From Tumebacillus amylolyticus (GTDB taxonomy: Bacteria > Bacillota > Bacilli > Tumebacillales > Tumebacillaceae), in assembly GCF_016722965.1 (NCBI RefSeq), contig NZ_JAEQNB010000002.1, positions 372,001 to 436,000 on the forward strand: a stretch of DNA of 64,000 bases. The letters run 5' to 3'. The notes beneath the pieces are model-generated. The model saw nothing but the letters and a program-made list of their open reading frames with translations, ran no database searches and was not told where the DNA came from. A program made the position numbers and the translations under genes. Positions 8,263-17,224 of the stretch are shown one piece after another. Numbering within the stretch: the first letter of the stretch is position 1; the number at the start of each line of letters is the position of its first letter.

Positions 8263-11200
8263 TCGGACACAGCTCCTCTCTGCAGGGTGCGCAGGGCATT
8301 GTGGCGACAGACTTTTCGGAAGTCGCAGAACGTGCAATGGGTTTCGTCGCTCGGCAAGACAGGGTATTGACCGTCTGCCATGCGTTGGCGGTAGTCGTGC
8401 ATCATGACTTCAGACGTGGAAAGCAACTCGTTCCACGATTCGTCGTCAAACTTGGTTTTTTTCTTGCCCATGCCAAGGGCGTCGAGATAGGGGGCCTTCA
8501 CGAGTGCGCTCGTGGAACGGTCCACTTTTTCGATTGAATAATACGCAGCTCCAACGACTTCTCCGTCAGGGAAAAGCGCTTGTTCCACGGCGCGCACGTA
8601 GACGGGAAGTTGGAAGTCGATACCGTTCTGGATGGCGCGGGGCATCGGTTTGGTGTTTTTCGCTTTGTAGTCGACGACCATGAATTTGCCGTCGCGCGTG
8701 GCGTCGATGCGGTCGATCTGCCCGCGAAGTTTGAGGTCGCCTACGGTGATCGGTTCGCGCTGGGATCGCGGGTCGTGCTCGGGGCCGCTGTTCATGCCGA
8801 AGACCCATTCGAGATAGCGCGGGACGAGGGCGATGCCTTGGGCTTTCCAGGCTTCTGCTTCGCCGTCGAACCAATCGCGGAGTCGGCGAAGCAAGCGGTC
8901 GCGTTCGAGTTGTTGACGCAGGCCGACTTCGGTGTAGCGGTTGGATTGGGCGCGGGACCATTCCTCGGAAAAAAGCGTCTGAAGTTGGCTTCGCATGAAG
9001 TCGATCAACTCAGTGGTCACGCGGTCGACTTCGCGCAGTTGGTCGTAGAGTCGGTTCAAAACGCGATGGTAGAGGTTGCCCTTCTCCATCGCGGAGAGTT
9101 CGGCTTCCTCCTCCGATGTGGAGTCGAGGTTGAGCACGCGGGAGAGGAAAAATTTATAGCCGCACTCGCCGTAGCGGTTGAATTGCGAAACGCTGTAGAT
9201 GCGTTCGGTGGAGTAGCGGTCGCTGAGTTCATCACGGATTTCTTGAGATTGGAGCAGGCCGTCGAAGCGGCTCTCTCCGACAGATGCGGCGCGGGCTTGC
9301 TCGCCTTCGACTTGGGAACGAACTTGCTTCCAGAAGTCAGGCTCGACTTGCAGAAGAGCTTCAGCTGCGAGTACGTCTTCGGCGTTCCGGTTCGTGCGAC
9401 GCTGCATCGCGGCCAGCCAGTCGCGGGCTTCCGCTTGGTTGGAGATGTCCTTGGGCGACTGCGGGTAGAGCGCCGAGCCGCCCAGATAGTCGTCCGATTC
9501 CACAGCGAGATGAGGTGCAATCTCAAACAGTTGAGAGAGGAAGCGGGACGGGAGGTCTTGCTTGGATGCGCTGACGTAGGAAAAAGAGACCCCGACGGTC
9601 GCGGTGTGCAAGCCCATGAGGAAAAACAGGCGTTGCTGGTCGATCTGCACTTGCGGAGCGAGCAACGAGACGCGGTCGGTCAATTCTTCGCGCAAAGCGT
9701 CTCGCAGCAACCAAGAAGCACTCGGGACGGTCGGCCATTGGCCTTCGTTAAGGCCGACGAAAAAGACATGCTTAAACGTGAGTCCCCGCGCGGCAGAGGG
9801 GTTCAGCAGAGCAACGCCGTTCGGTTTGCCGCGTTCGAGAGTGATTTCCTCCGCGTTCAGGTAATTGCCGAGAAGTTGGACGAATTCCGTTCGGGTGTAG
9901 GCACTTTCTTCATCTAATAGGGCGTCCATGTGCTCGAGGGCGTCGAGCACTTTTTCCAAAGACTCGCGGGCACGGAGGTCGCGTTGCAAGTCGTTGAGAC
10001 CGTAGCCGGAGTTCTCGCGGTATCGCTGAACCAGTGCATGTTGGAACGTCCCCTGCTCCGGTAAAAGCGCCCGCATCGCTCCCGCATGCGTTGCGCCGTC
10101 TGCTGTGCGCGGGAGTGAAGCGGTTTTGGCGGCGAGCAGGTTGAGGAAGTCGTAGAGGGCACGAAGTTCTGCGTTGGGCGAGCCTTCGAAGTCGAATCCC
10201 AGTTGCTCCTCGACTCTCTTTTTCCATAACGCTTGGCCTTTGACGACGCCGAGTTGGCGGGAAAGGCGTTGCGGGATGGTTTGTTTGCCTTTTAACGGGT
10301 GGTCTCCGAGCAAAGCGTCGGCTCCGGCGAGGACTTCCAGCGTGTCGCGGTGCCAGATCGCGTCGTCGAGGGTGTAGAGGGTCAAGAGGTCTCTCAACCA
10401 CGGGACACGGTCTACGGGAAGTGAGACGTTTTGCTGGAGAGGCACTCCTTCGCGGGTGAGGACGCGGTGCAAGAGACCTCCGTGTTCCAGTTCTTGCGTT
10501 GTGAGGACGGCGATGTCGCGCAGGGAAACTCCCTCATGGTGCAAGTGCTTGATCTGCTTCGCGACCCACAGCCATTCTTTCTCCACCGTTCGCGCACGGA
10601 AGGTGCGAAGGGACGGTGTTTTTTCCAGAGATTGCGGGTGCGGGGCGAAGAGTCGGGCTTGGAGGTGCAGGAGATCCTCGGGGATGTCTGGTTCTGCGGC
10701 GGGATCGGCGTCCTCCAACCGCACTTGCAAACCATTCGCCAAAAACTGTGCCAGCGTCTGCTCCATCAAACCTGCCGCGCTTTCCATCCAACGCCAACGC
10801 TCCGTCTGATACGGCAAATAAATCTGCACTCGCTCAGCATGCAAAAACGGAATCACGACTTCCATCTGGTGCGGCAGGAAGTCCACGAAAGAGTCGATGA
10901 AGATACGGTCCACTCCGGGGAACAGCTTCTGCAAGCCGTCTTCGCGCAAGATGCGGGCAGCTTCGACGTAGGTTTCTTCCGTATCCTGAAGCGGGTACGC
11001 GCCGTTTTTCAACTCGCTGCGGTAGGATTCGTAGACTTGCGCGAGGACTTCCATCGCCTGTTCGTCTGCCGTTCCGCGCACCATCTCCACGATTTTCGAC
11101 GGGTTGAGACGCGCTCGCGTCAATTCGCCGATGTGGCGTTGAAACGCAGAGACGACACCCGGACTGTGCGCCAGTTCTTCCAGTGATGCCCCGTTCCAGT

Positions 11201-11513
11201 GAACGCCTGCTCGTCCGAGCGTACGCAACACTTTTGCGACCAACCGTTCCGTCGCGAGAGCATCCAGTCGGACATAAGAGTTCCCGCTGCGACGCAGGAC
11301 TTCCTCGACCACTTCAAACAGGGTGAGAATCTGCTCCCCCACCACGCCGGGCAGTCCTTCCAACACTGAATCCCGCACGACCCCTGCCAATCCGCGCGTC
11401 GGCACGATATAAAGGCAGGTCTGCGCGCGACCTGCCTCCACCAACTCTCGAAATTCCTGTACCCACAGTTCACGATGCCCGCTGTGGAACGGGCCGCAGA
11501 TCACCTCTCGCAT
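8259..11513 (-). CDS. addB: AddB, helicase-nuclease subunit B
   Basis: This 1084-aa protein matches the AddB architecture. The N-terminal motor-like region opens MREVICGPFHSGHRELW, where the Walker A is degenerate (GPFHSGHR instead of GxxxxGKS/T). There is a long helicase-like middle and a C-terminal RecB-type nuclease with GQIDRIDATRDGKFMVVDYK. Cys784, Cys1060, Cys1063 and Cys1069 match the known AddB Fe-S cluster pattern. In B. subtilis AddB the Walker A is intact and serves Chi-related regulation, so its loss here is notable. AAGGAGGT precedes the ATG by 8 nt. It is the first gene of addB-addA. Confidence 0.93.
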   Translation of the reverse strand: MREVICGPFHSGHRELWVQEFRELVEAGRAQTCLYIVPTRGLAGVVRDSVLEGLPGVVGEQILTLFEVVEEVLRRSGNSYVRLDALATERLVAKVLRTLGRAGVHWNGASLEELAHSPGVVSAFQRHIGELTRARLNPSKIVEMVRGTADEQAMEVLAQVYESYRSELKNGAYPLQDTEETYVEAARILREDGLQKLFPGVDRIFIDSFVDFLPHQMEVVIPFLHAERVQIYLPYQTERWRWMESAAGLMEQTLAQFLANGLQVRLEDADPAAEPDIPEDLLHLQARLFAPHPQSLEKTPSLRTFRARTVEKEWLWVAKQIKHLHHEGVSLRDIAVLTTQELEHGGLLHRVLTREGVPLQQNVSLPVDRVPWLRDLLTLYTLDDAIWHRDTLEVLAGADALLGDHPLKGKQTIPQRLSRQLGVVKGQALWKKRVEEQLGFDFEGSPNAELRALYDFLNLLAAKTASLPRTADGATHAGAMRALLPEQGTFQHALVQRYRENSGYGLNDLQRDLRARESLEKVLDALEHMDALLDEESAYTRTEFVQLLGNYLNAEEITLERGKPNGVALLNPSAARGLTFKHVFFVGLNEGQWPTVPSASWLLRDALREELTDRVSLLAPQVQIDQQRLFFLMGLHTATVGVSFSYVSASKQDLPSRFLSQLFEIAPHLAVESDDYLGGSALYPQSPKDISNQAEARDWLAAMQRRTNRNAEDVLAAEALLQVEPDFWKQVRSQVEGEQARAASVGESRFDGLLQSQEIRDELSDRYSTERIYSVSQFNRYGECGYKFFLSRVLNLDSTSEEEAELSAMEKGNLYHRVLNRLYDQLREVDRVTTELIDFMRSQLQTLFSEEWSRAQSNRYTEVGLRQQLERDRLLRRLRDWFDGEAEAWKAQGIALVPRYLEWVFGMNSGPEHDPRSQREPITVGDLKLRGQIDRIDATRDGKFMVVDYKAKNTKPMPRAIQNGIDFQLPVYVRAVEQALFPDGEVVGAAYYSIEKVDRSTSALVKAPYLDALGMGKKKTKFDDESWNELLSTSEVMMHDYRQRMADGQYPVLPSDETHCTFCDFRKVCRHNALRTLQRGAVSE

Positions 11514-11556
11514 GTAGTTCCGACCTCCTTGTCTATCTCTCTATTCTACATGCATA

Positions 11557-11580
11557 CAAAAAAGAGGGGTAGCCCCCTCT
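11557..11580 (-). terminator. Terminator of the 91-aa membrane protein gene
   Basis: Minus-strand stem AGAGGGG/CCCCTCT with a 4-nt loop, followed by T6. It separates the small membrane protein gene from addB. Confidence 0.75.
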
Positions 11581-11600
11581 ACAAGTGTGTACGAGCCAAA

Positions 11601-11876
11601 TTATGCTTTTTTTTGTCTACGCTTGCTCACCGCAACCGCAATCGCCCAGAGAATCGTGACGGCTGCAATCGAGCAAATCCACGTGAAGTAGGTCACTTGA
11701 ATCTGATCATGGAACTTCGCGATGGAGACCTCCGCTTTTTCCGCTAAGTTGTCATCCCAGAACTGTCCGCGGCGCACTTCGAAGACGATTTGCACCGCGA
11801 TGAACACCAGCAAGAGCAAGGAATACACATAGACGGAAGCTCGAGCGAGGCCGGTTTTCTTTTTCATTTCGTTCAT
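11601..11876 (-). CDS. Small two-TM membrane protein (91 aa), unknown
   Basis: I do not recognise the family. Two hydrophobic segments are visible, about residues 15-33 (SVYVYSLLLLVFIAVQIVF) and 62-82 (YFTWICSIAAVTILWAIAVA). A polar loop with WDDNLAEKAEVSIAKF lies between them, and the tail is basic (SKRRQKKA). A GGGAGGGG site lies just before the ATG. It is monocistronic between the acyl-CoA ligase gene and a terminator. Confidence 0.75.
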   Translation of the reverse strand: MNEMKKKTGLARASVYVYSLLLLVFIAVQIVFEVRRGQFWDDNLAEKAEVSIAKFHDQIQVTYFTWICSIAAVTILWAIAVAVSKRRQKKA

Positions 11877-11923
11877 GAGAACCCCTCCCTCTTCTAGCCT
11901 ATTCAGGGGTTCTCAGGTCTTGC

Positions 11924-13525
11924 CTACAAATAAAAGTCGCGGTACTGCTCCCGCAGCGCTCGTTTCAAAAACTTGCCGACGGACGTTTTCGGAATCTCGT
12001 CGAGGAGCACGACGTCGTCGGGAATCCACCATTTGGCGAATTGGCCTCGGAGATGGTCGAGGAGGTCTTGTTTGGCGACACTGTCCTTCTGCTTCAACAC
12101 GACGAACGCAAGCGGGCGTTCGTCCCATTTGGCATGCGGGATGCCGGTGACGCAGGCTTCAAATACGGCGGGGTGTGCCATCAGGGCGTTCTCCAAATCG
12201 ACGGAGGAAATCCATTCGCCGCCGCTTTTCACGAGGTCTTTCGTGCGGTCCACCAGTTTGACGACGCCCTCTTCGTCGATGACGGCGACGTCTCCGGTGT
12301 GCAACCAGCCGTCGCGAAACGAATCGGCGGTGCGGTCGTCTTCAAAATATTCACTGGCAATCCACGGACCGCGCAGCAGAATTTCGCCCATCTCTTGTCC
12401 GTCCCACGGGACGTCGCCGTTTTGCCCGACGATGCGCATCTCCAAACCCGGTACGAGCATGCCTTGTTTGGCACGGATGTCGAGACGCTCCTCCTCGGGG
12501 AGGTCTTGCTGGTAGCTCTTCAGGCGCGAAACCAGCGCAATCGGGGCGGTTTCAGTCATTCCGTAGGCATGGAGGAACGGGATGCCCTTGGATTCGTAGG
12601 CGGCGATCAGTCCGCGCGGAGCTGCCGAACCGCCGCAGAGGGTGGCGCGCAGAGACGAGAGATCGTACGATTTCTCCTCCAACGCTTTCAGCACGCCGAG
12701 CCAGACGGTGGGCACGCCTGCGGCCAGCGTCACTTTTTCCCCCTCCATCAGTTCCAGCAAGATGTGCGGGGTCGGTGCCGGGCCGGGCAAGACTTGCTTG
12801 GAACCGAACCAAACACCTGCAAACGGCATGCCCCACGCGTTGACGTGGAACATCGGGACGACCGGCAAGAGCGAATCGCTTTCGGAAATGGCCGTGGTGT
12901 CTGCCAAGCCGAGGTTCATGCTGTGCAGGAAAATTCCACGGTGCGAATAGGTGACGCCCTTGGGGTTGCCTGTGGTGGCCGATGTGTAGCACATGCCGGC
13001 GACCGCGTTTTCGTCGAGGTCTTGCGGGTAGGCGTAGGTTTCGTCTGCGTCTTGGAGCAGTTTTTCGTAGGAATACGCCGGGGACAAGGTCGTCGGCGGG
13101 AGTTCGGGCTTGTCAGTCATGATGATGTAGGCTTCGACGGTGGTGAGCTGATCCGCCACTTTTTCCAAGACGGGGATCAAGGTTTCGTCGACGAGCATCA
13201 CGCGGTCTTGGGCGTGGTTGACGATGTAGGCGATATGTTCAGGCGAGAGACGGATGTTGACGGTGTGCAAGACCGCGCCCATGCAGGGAATCCCGAAGTA
13301 GGCTTCCAAGTGGCGATGGTCGTTCCATGCAAATGTCGCGACTCGGTCTCCCCGCTCGATGCCCAGCGTTTCGAGAGCGCTGGACAATCTGCGCGTGCGG
13401 CGGGTGTAGTCGGCGTAGGTGTATCGGAACAGGCCCGAGAGTGTGCGGGAGACGATTTCTTTTTTCGGGAACAGTTTTTCGGCGCGTTCAAAAAGAGTGC
13501 GGAGTGTTAACGGGAAATCCATCAT
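11924..13525 (-). CDS. Long-chain fatty acid--CoA ligase (acyl-CoA synthetase)
   Basis: This 533-aa member of the ANL adenylating family has the AMP-binding P-loop YTSATTGNPKGVTYSH, the HAYGMTETAP motif, GWLHTGDVAVIDEEGVVKLV and a C-terminal PKTSVGKFLKRALRE with the catalytic lysine. It would activate fatty acids as acyl-CoA. The fadD/AlkK-like features (FPLTLRTLFERAEKLFPKKE at the start) suggest medium- to long-chain substrates; the true substrate cannot be read. It follows the acyl-CoA dehydrogenase by 24 nt, so the two form an operon for beta-oxidation. GAGGAGG precedes two adjacent ATGs; the first was kept. Confidence 0.9.
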   Translation of the reverse strand: MMDFPLTLRTLFERAEKLFPKKEIVSRTLSGLFRYTYADYTRRTRRLSSALETLGIERGDRVATFAWNDHRHLEAYFGIPCMGAVLHTVNIRLSPEHIAYIVNHAQDRVMLVDETLIPVLEKVADQLTTVEAYIIMTDKPELPPTTLSPAYSYEKLLQDADETYAYPQDLDENAVAGMCYTSATTGNPKGVTYSHRGIFLHSMNLGLADTTAISESDSLLPVVPMFHVNAWGMPFAGVWFGSKQVLPGPAPTPHILLELMEGEKVTLAAGVPTVWLGVLKALEEKSYDLSSLRATLCGGSAAPRGLIAAYESKGIPFLHAYGMTETAPIALVSRLKSYQQDLPEEERLDIRAKQGMLVPGLEMRIVGQNGDVPWDGQEMGEILLRGPWIASEYFEDDRTADSFRDGWLHTGDVAVIDEEGVVKLVDRTKDLVKSGGEWISSVDLENALMAHPAVFEACVTGIPHAKWDERPLAFVVLKQKDSVAKQDLLDHLRGQFAKWWIPDDVVLLDEIPKTSVGKFLKRALREQYRDFYL

Positions 13526-13549
13526 GGACGAGGCTTCCTCCTCTGGTGG

Positions 13550-14695
13550 CTACAGGCCTAAGTTTTTCGCGATGATCACTTTCATGATTTCGTTGCTGCC
13601 GGCGTAGATCGCCGAGACGGGAATGTCACGGAAGCGGCGTGCGATCGGGTATTCCTCCATGTAGCCGTAGCCGCCGTGCAGTTGCATGCATTGCGCGGAG
13701 ACGCGTTTGGCCATTTCGGTGGTCCACCATTTGGACATGGAGACTTTGGTGACGATGTCTTCGCCGTGGATGTGGTCGGCGATCAGTTGGTCGAGGAAAG
13801 CGCGGCCGACTTCGATTTCGGTGGCGAGTTCCGCAATTGTAAACTGAGTGTTCTGAAATTTACTGACAGATTTGCCGAATGCTTCGCGGCTTTTTACGTA
13901 GTCGATCGTCATCTTGAGCATTTCTTCCGCCGAGACTTGGGCGGCGATGGCGACGACGAGGCGCTCCTGTTGGAGTTTTTCCATCATGTACTTGAAGCCG
14001 TGACCTTCTTCGCCGAGCAAGTTGATCGCGGGGACACGGCAGTCTTCGAAGATCAGTTCAGCAGTGTCTTGCGCGTGCAGGCCGATTTTGTTCAGCTTGC
14101 GACCTCGGGAGAATCCGGGAGTGTCGCGCTCGACGAGCAGAAGCGAGATGCCCTTGTGAGCCGGTTGGGCTTTGGGGTCGGTTTTGCAGGCGACGAGGAT
14201 GAGGTCGGATTGGATGCCGTTGGTGATGAATGTTTTCTGCCCGTTCAGGATGTAGTGGTCCCCGTCGCGAACGGCGGTGGTGCGGATGTTCGAGAGGTCG
14301 GAGCCTGCGCCTGGTTCGGTCATGGCGATGGCGGTGATGATTTCGCCGGTGCAGCAACCGGGGAGCCAGCGTTGTTTTTGTTCCTCAGTTCCGAATGCTG
14401 TGATGTACGGGACGACGATGTCGCTGTGGAGCATGATCCCGACGGTGGAGGAGCCGATTCGTTCGAGTTCTTCATTTAAAACCACTGAGTAGCCCCAGTC
14501 TCCCCCCGCGCCTCCGTAGGCTTCGTCGATGTCCGGGCAGAGGTAGCCTTGGCTGCCGAGTTTTTCCCAGAAGGAACGCGGGATCAGGCGGTCTTCCTCC
14601 CATTGGTCGTAATGCGGAGCGGCTTCGCGCTCAAGAAATTTGCGGACTGCTTTGCGAAACATATGATGCTCGTCCTGTAAATATAAGTGTGGCAT
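13550..14695 (-). CDS. Acyl-CoA dehydrogenase (long-chain type)
   Basis: This 381-aa FAD enzyme has AIAMTEPGAGSDLSNIRTTA (FAD/substrate site), NGQKTFITNG, and C-terminal LHGGYGYMEEYPIARRFRD then AIYAGSNEIMKVIIAKNL. The usual C-terminal catalytic Glu (YEGT) is replaced by YAGS. Instead Glu244 in KLQQERLVVA fits the position used by long-chain and isovaleryl-CoA dehydrogenases, so the enzyme should be active. It catalyses the first beta-oxidation step. The ATG at 14695 has GGAGG 8 nt upstream. A PaaR-like TetR operator lies 21 bp upstream. Confidence 0.92.
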   Translation of the reverse strand: MPHLYLQDEHHMFRKAVRKFLEREAAPHYDQWEEDRLIPRSFWEKLGSQGYLCPDIDEAYGGAGGDWGYSVVLNEELERIGSSTVGIMLHSDIVVPYITAFGTEEQKQRWLPGCCTGEIITAIAMTEPGAGSDLSNIRTTAVRDGDHYILNGQKTFITNGIQSDLILVACKTDPKAQPAHKGISLLLVERDTPGFSRGRKLNKIGLHAQDTAELIFEDCRVPAINLLGEEGHGFKYMMEKLQQERLVVAIAAQVSAEEMLKMTIDYVKSREAFGKSVSKFQNTQFTIAELATEIEVGRAFLDQLIADHIHGEDIVTKVSMSKWWTTEMAKRVSAQCMQLHGGYGYMEEYPIARRFRDIPVSAIYAGSNEIMKVIIAKNLGL

Positions 14696-14715
14696 ACGTA
14701 TAGCCTCCATTCGAA

Positions 14716-14729
14716 CTAACGGTCGTTTG
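14716..14729. promoter_or_regulatory. Predicted TetR-family (PaaR/FadR-like) operator for the acyl-CoA dehydrogenase operon
   Basis: CTAACGGTCGTTTG is an exact match to the pseudopalindrome CNAACGNNCGTTNG reported for the TetR-family phenylacetyl-CoA regulator PaaR of Thermus. It sits between a minus-strand -10-like TATACT (14735-14740) and the dehydrogenase start at 14695, so a bound repressor would block transcription. It also lies 90 bp upstream of the divergent nuclease gene. The regulator is not identified; a TetR gene lies at 23664. Confidence 0.6.
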
Positions 14730-14818
14730 AGGATAGTATAACAGGAAAAAGGGGTTGGTGGGTGGGTGTCGAATCCTTTCACCAACAAGAATTGCATCGA
14801 CCAAGGAGGGCTTCCCCT

Positions 14819-16642
14819 GTGGAACGGCACACCCAAGGCAAATCAGAGCGCCGAGCAAGTTCCCCCACCGCTTCAACCACGCAAGCCAAAGCGATGCAGA
14901 AGCCCTCGGCTCCCGCGACAGGGCGAGGAGGGCTGTCCCCTCAACATCTTATGCAGATGCAGAAGACCGTAGGCAACCGTTCCGTTGCCCGCTATCTCGC
15001 CGCCGCGCAGAGAAAGCAACAGGTCGTCCAAGGGAAGTTTGAGTTCGGTGGAAAGTCCTACGACAAAGGAACGCTTGAGGACGATGACGTCGCCGACCCC
15101 GAGGGTTCGGAGGGCAAGATCACCAAGTACCAGTCGGATTCGAACCTGCCGACTTTTTACGGCGTGCTCAAATCGATTTTTCAGGACAATCTCAATCCGA
15201 ACGCGTTTCCCACGAGCAAAGACTTGGGCGAGAACATCGACCGGCCTCATTCGGTATCCGCCACGTTGAACAAGCAAAGCCAGCCGGACGCCCGCCAAGG
15301 CAATCCGGTGGTCACCGCGATCGGCCGCTTGGGGAACGAAGAGTTGCTTTTGCGAGACGGGTTTGACAAAGCACGTGCAACGGCGTATGACGGCGGGCAT
15401 CTCGTCGGCTATCAAGTTCTGGGCGGCTCCAATGCGGACAGAGCGTGGAACGTGGCTCCGCAAGATCGCGAGAACAACCAAGGGGCGTACAACTACACGA
15501 TTGAACAGATGTTGCGCAAAGCCAAAAAAGGAACGGTCATCTCCTACACCGTCGAACTGGGCTACAAGAGTCTGAACTTCTCCGTCGACCAGAACCAATT
15601 GCTGGAACACAAAGTCATCTTCAAACTCGACGACACCAAGCCGTGGGAAATTCAACTCCCCTCCCGCATCCCGTACAAATGGGAAGCGTCTGCGCAGATT
15701 ACGAACCAAGGCGGTTCCTTCGGAGCACCTGCCGTTGACAACAGCAACGGAGATGACGACATGAGCCGGACGTACAAGCAGTTGACGAACAACTTGGACA
15801 ACGACAAACTCGTTCATGACGATTCGCAATACACCGCGCGCTACATGCTCAAGTTCGGAGACAAAGACGCGCAAGACATGAAGCACGACGACGCCATCTC
15901 CGACATTTCAAAGGTACGTTCGGTCAACTACCGCATGATGCAAGTCCAACCGGAAGAGCGCGACCTCAAGGGCAAGCCGATTGACTGGAAAGGTCCGGAG
16001 AAGACCAACTACGGCGAAGTCAAACTGAATGAAACCACGCTCCAAGAAATTTTGGATCTCGAAAAAGAACTCAATCAGTTGTTGCAAGACGTGAAGGGCG
16101 ACGAAGAGCAGTTCCAAAATGACGATGCGTACATGAAAGAGTTGAATGAACTCCCCGATGACAGTGTATCTACGGAACAAGCATACGGAATGGGCGTGAA
16201 TTTCCTCGAGATCATGCCTGAAGCCAACGAGTTGCAGTTCTTAACCACCGAGGCGTTGCGCTTCCAACTGATGCAGTCTGATGATAACGCGATGCGGGAT
16301 GAGATTGAACTCGAACTGAAAAAAGCCCAAGACCCACTCGATGACAAAACTCCGCAAAAACAACTCCTCTTGCGCAAAGTGATCACGAAAACGCACATCC
16401 GCCGACTCCAAATGGTGAAAGCGAACCGAGCGCAGCGCAAGGATTTGCACGGGAAAGTGAAACTCAAACGAAAAGCCTTCCAAGGCCTGATTCACAACGT
16501 CATCGCACTCAATACGTTGAAAGGCAAGAAATATACGATCAGTTCGGCAGAGAAACGGAAAATCTCCGGCCTGTTCGACTTGCCCCGCGGGGAGCGTTCT
16601 CCCTCGAAGATCCTCAAGAAATACCGGGTGAAATTCAAGTAA
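14819..16642 (+). CDS. Effector-like nuclease: N-terminal GNRSV leader motif plus DNA/RNA non-specific endonuclease domain
   Basis: This 607-aa protein starts at a GTG 9 nt after AAGGAGG. Residues 1-40 are low-complexity and basic. LMQMQKTVGNRSVARYL (about 43-59) resembles the LQ-x-AGN-x-AV leader seen in many contractile-injection-system (eCIS)/DUF4157-associated proteins. Residues about 130-250 match NucA-like/Endonuclea_NS_2 nucleases: DGGHLVG with His194, then LGGSNADRAWNVAP and ENNQGAYNYTIEQML. The remainder is charged and helical, rich in Asp/Glu/Lys, and unassigned. No signal peptide, secretion gene or immunity gene is adjacent. It is divergent from the fatty acid operon. The toxin/effector role is inferred. 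Confidence 0.75.
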   Translation: MERHTQGKSERRASSPTASTTQAKAMQKPSAPATGRGGLSPQHLMQMQKTVGNRSVARYLAAAQRKQQVVQGKFEFGGKSYDKGTLEDDDVADPEGSEGKITKYQSDSNLPTFYGVLKSIFQDNLNPNAFPTSKDLGENIDRPHSVSATLNKQSQPDARQGNPVVTAIGRLGNEELLLRDGFDKARATAYDGGHLVGYQVLGGSNADRAWNVAPQDRENNQGAYNYTIEQMLRKAKKGTVISYTVELGYKSLNFSVDQNQLLEHKVIFKLDDTKPWEIQLPSRIPYKWEASAQITNQGGSFGAPAVDNSNGDDDMSRTYKQLTNNLDNDKLVHDDSQYTARYMLKFGDKDAQDMKHDDAISDISKVRSVNYRMMQVQPEERDLKGKPIDWKGPEKTNYGEVKLNETTLQEILDLEKELNQLLQDVKGDEEQFQNDDAYMKELNELPDDSVSTEQAYGMGVNFLEIMPEANELQFLTTEALRFQLMQSDDNAMRDEIELELKKAQDPLDDKTPQKQLLLRKVITKTHIRRLQMVKANRAQRKDLHGKVKLKRKAFQGLIHNVIALNTLKGKKYTISSAEKRKISGLFDLPRGERSPSKILKKYRVKFK

Positions 16643-16648
16643 TGACGC

Positions 16649-16692
16649 AAAAAAAGACTCGGACGCTCAGGGCGTTCCGAGTCTCTTTTTTT
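16649..16692. terminator. Bidirectional terminator after the nuclease and cupredoxin genes
   Basis: A7, then a stem GACTCGGaACGc/GCGTtCCGAGTC-like hairpin, then CTCT7. It serves the plus-strand nuclease and the minus-strand cupredoxin. Confidence 0.85.
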
Positions 16693-16702
16693 CATCTCGT
16701 CG

Positions 16703-17170
16703 TTACTCTTCCACTCGCAGATAGCCGACCATCGGGCCGTGTTGGTCGAGAGTGGGATGCGTGAGGCAGACGATCGGGAAAGTCCCGACTTTGTCTGGCG
16801 TGAACTTGACGGTTGTGACTTTGCCTTTTTGCACATCGCCTTTGACGCCGAGCCCTTGGATTTCGAAGGGGTGGGCTTTGCCTTTGACTCCGTAGAAATG
16901 CAGGGTGACCGGCTTGCCCTTCTGCACGACGAGGAATCCGGGGTCCCAGCGGTAGACTTCCATCTCCGGCACTCCGTCCTTCGCCGGGGATTTGATCTCG
17001 TTCGTGACGATCCAATACTCTTGCTGGGCCACAGGCTTTTTATCCGCGATATGGGCGGTGTTTGTGTAGGTGTGGGTCTCCGCTCGTACATAGTCCGGCG
17101 CGGTCAGTGCGGCGGCAAAAAGGGCGACGGTGGTGCCGAGGAGCCATTTGCGGCAACGGGTGTAGTTCAT
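16703..17170 (-). CDS. Secreted cupredoxin-domain protein
   Basis: This 155-aa protein has an N-terminal signal peptide (MNYTRCRKWLLGTTVALFAA, cleavage near VRA-ETH) followed by a cupredoxin fold. The likely type-1 copper ligands are His in KAHPFEIQG and Cys, His and Met in the C-terminal VCLTHPTLDQHGPMVGYL. It probably carries electrons or copper outside the membrane. The start was set at the ATG at 17170, preceded by AAAAAGGAGG. It follows an ECF sigma/anti-sigma pair by about 54 nt on the same strand, so it may belong to that regulon. Confidence 0.82.
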   Translation of the reverse strand: MNYTRCRKWLLGTTVALFAAALTAPDYVRAETHTYTNTAHIADKKPVAQQEYWIVTNEIKSPAKDGVPEMEVYRWDPGFLVVQKGKPVTLHFYGVKGKAHPFEIQGLGVKGDVQKGKVTTVKFTPDKVGTFPIVCLTHPTLDQHGPMVGYLRVEE

Positions 17171-17224
17171 CGCGACAAGACCTCCTTTTTCAGGTAGTCT
17201 TCCCAGCGATGGACGTTCCATCCG

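Noticed and set aside
12041-13510. 489-codon plus-strand frame opposite the acyl-CoA ligase gene
   Set aside because: No domain is recognisable; the minus strand encodes a complete AMP-binding enzyme.
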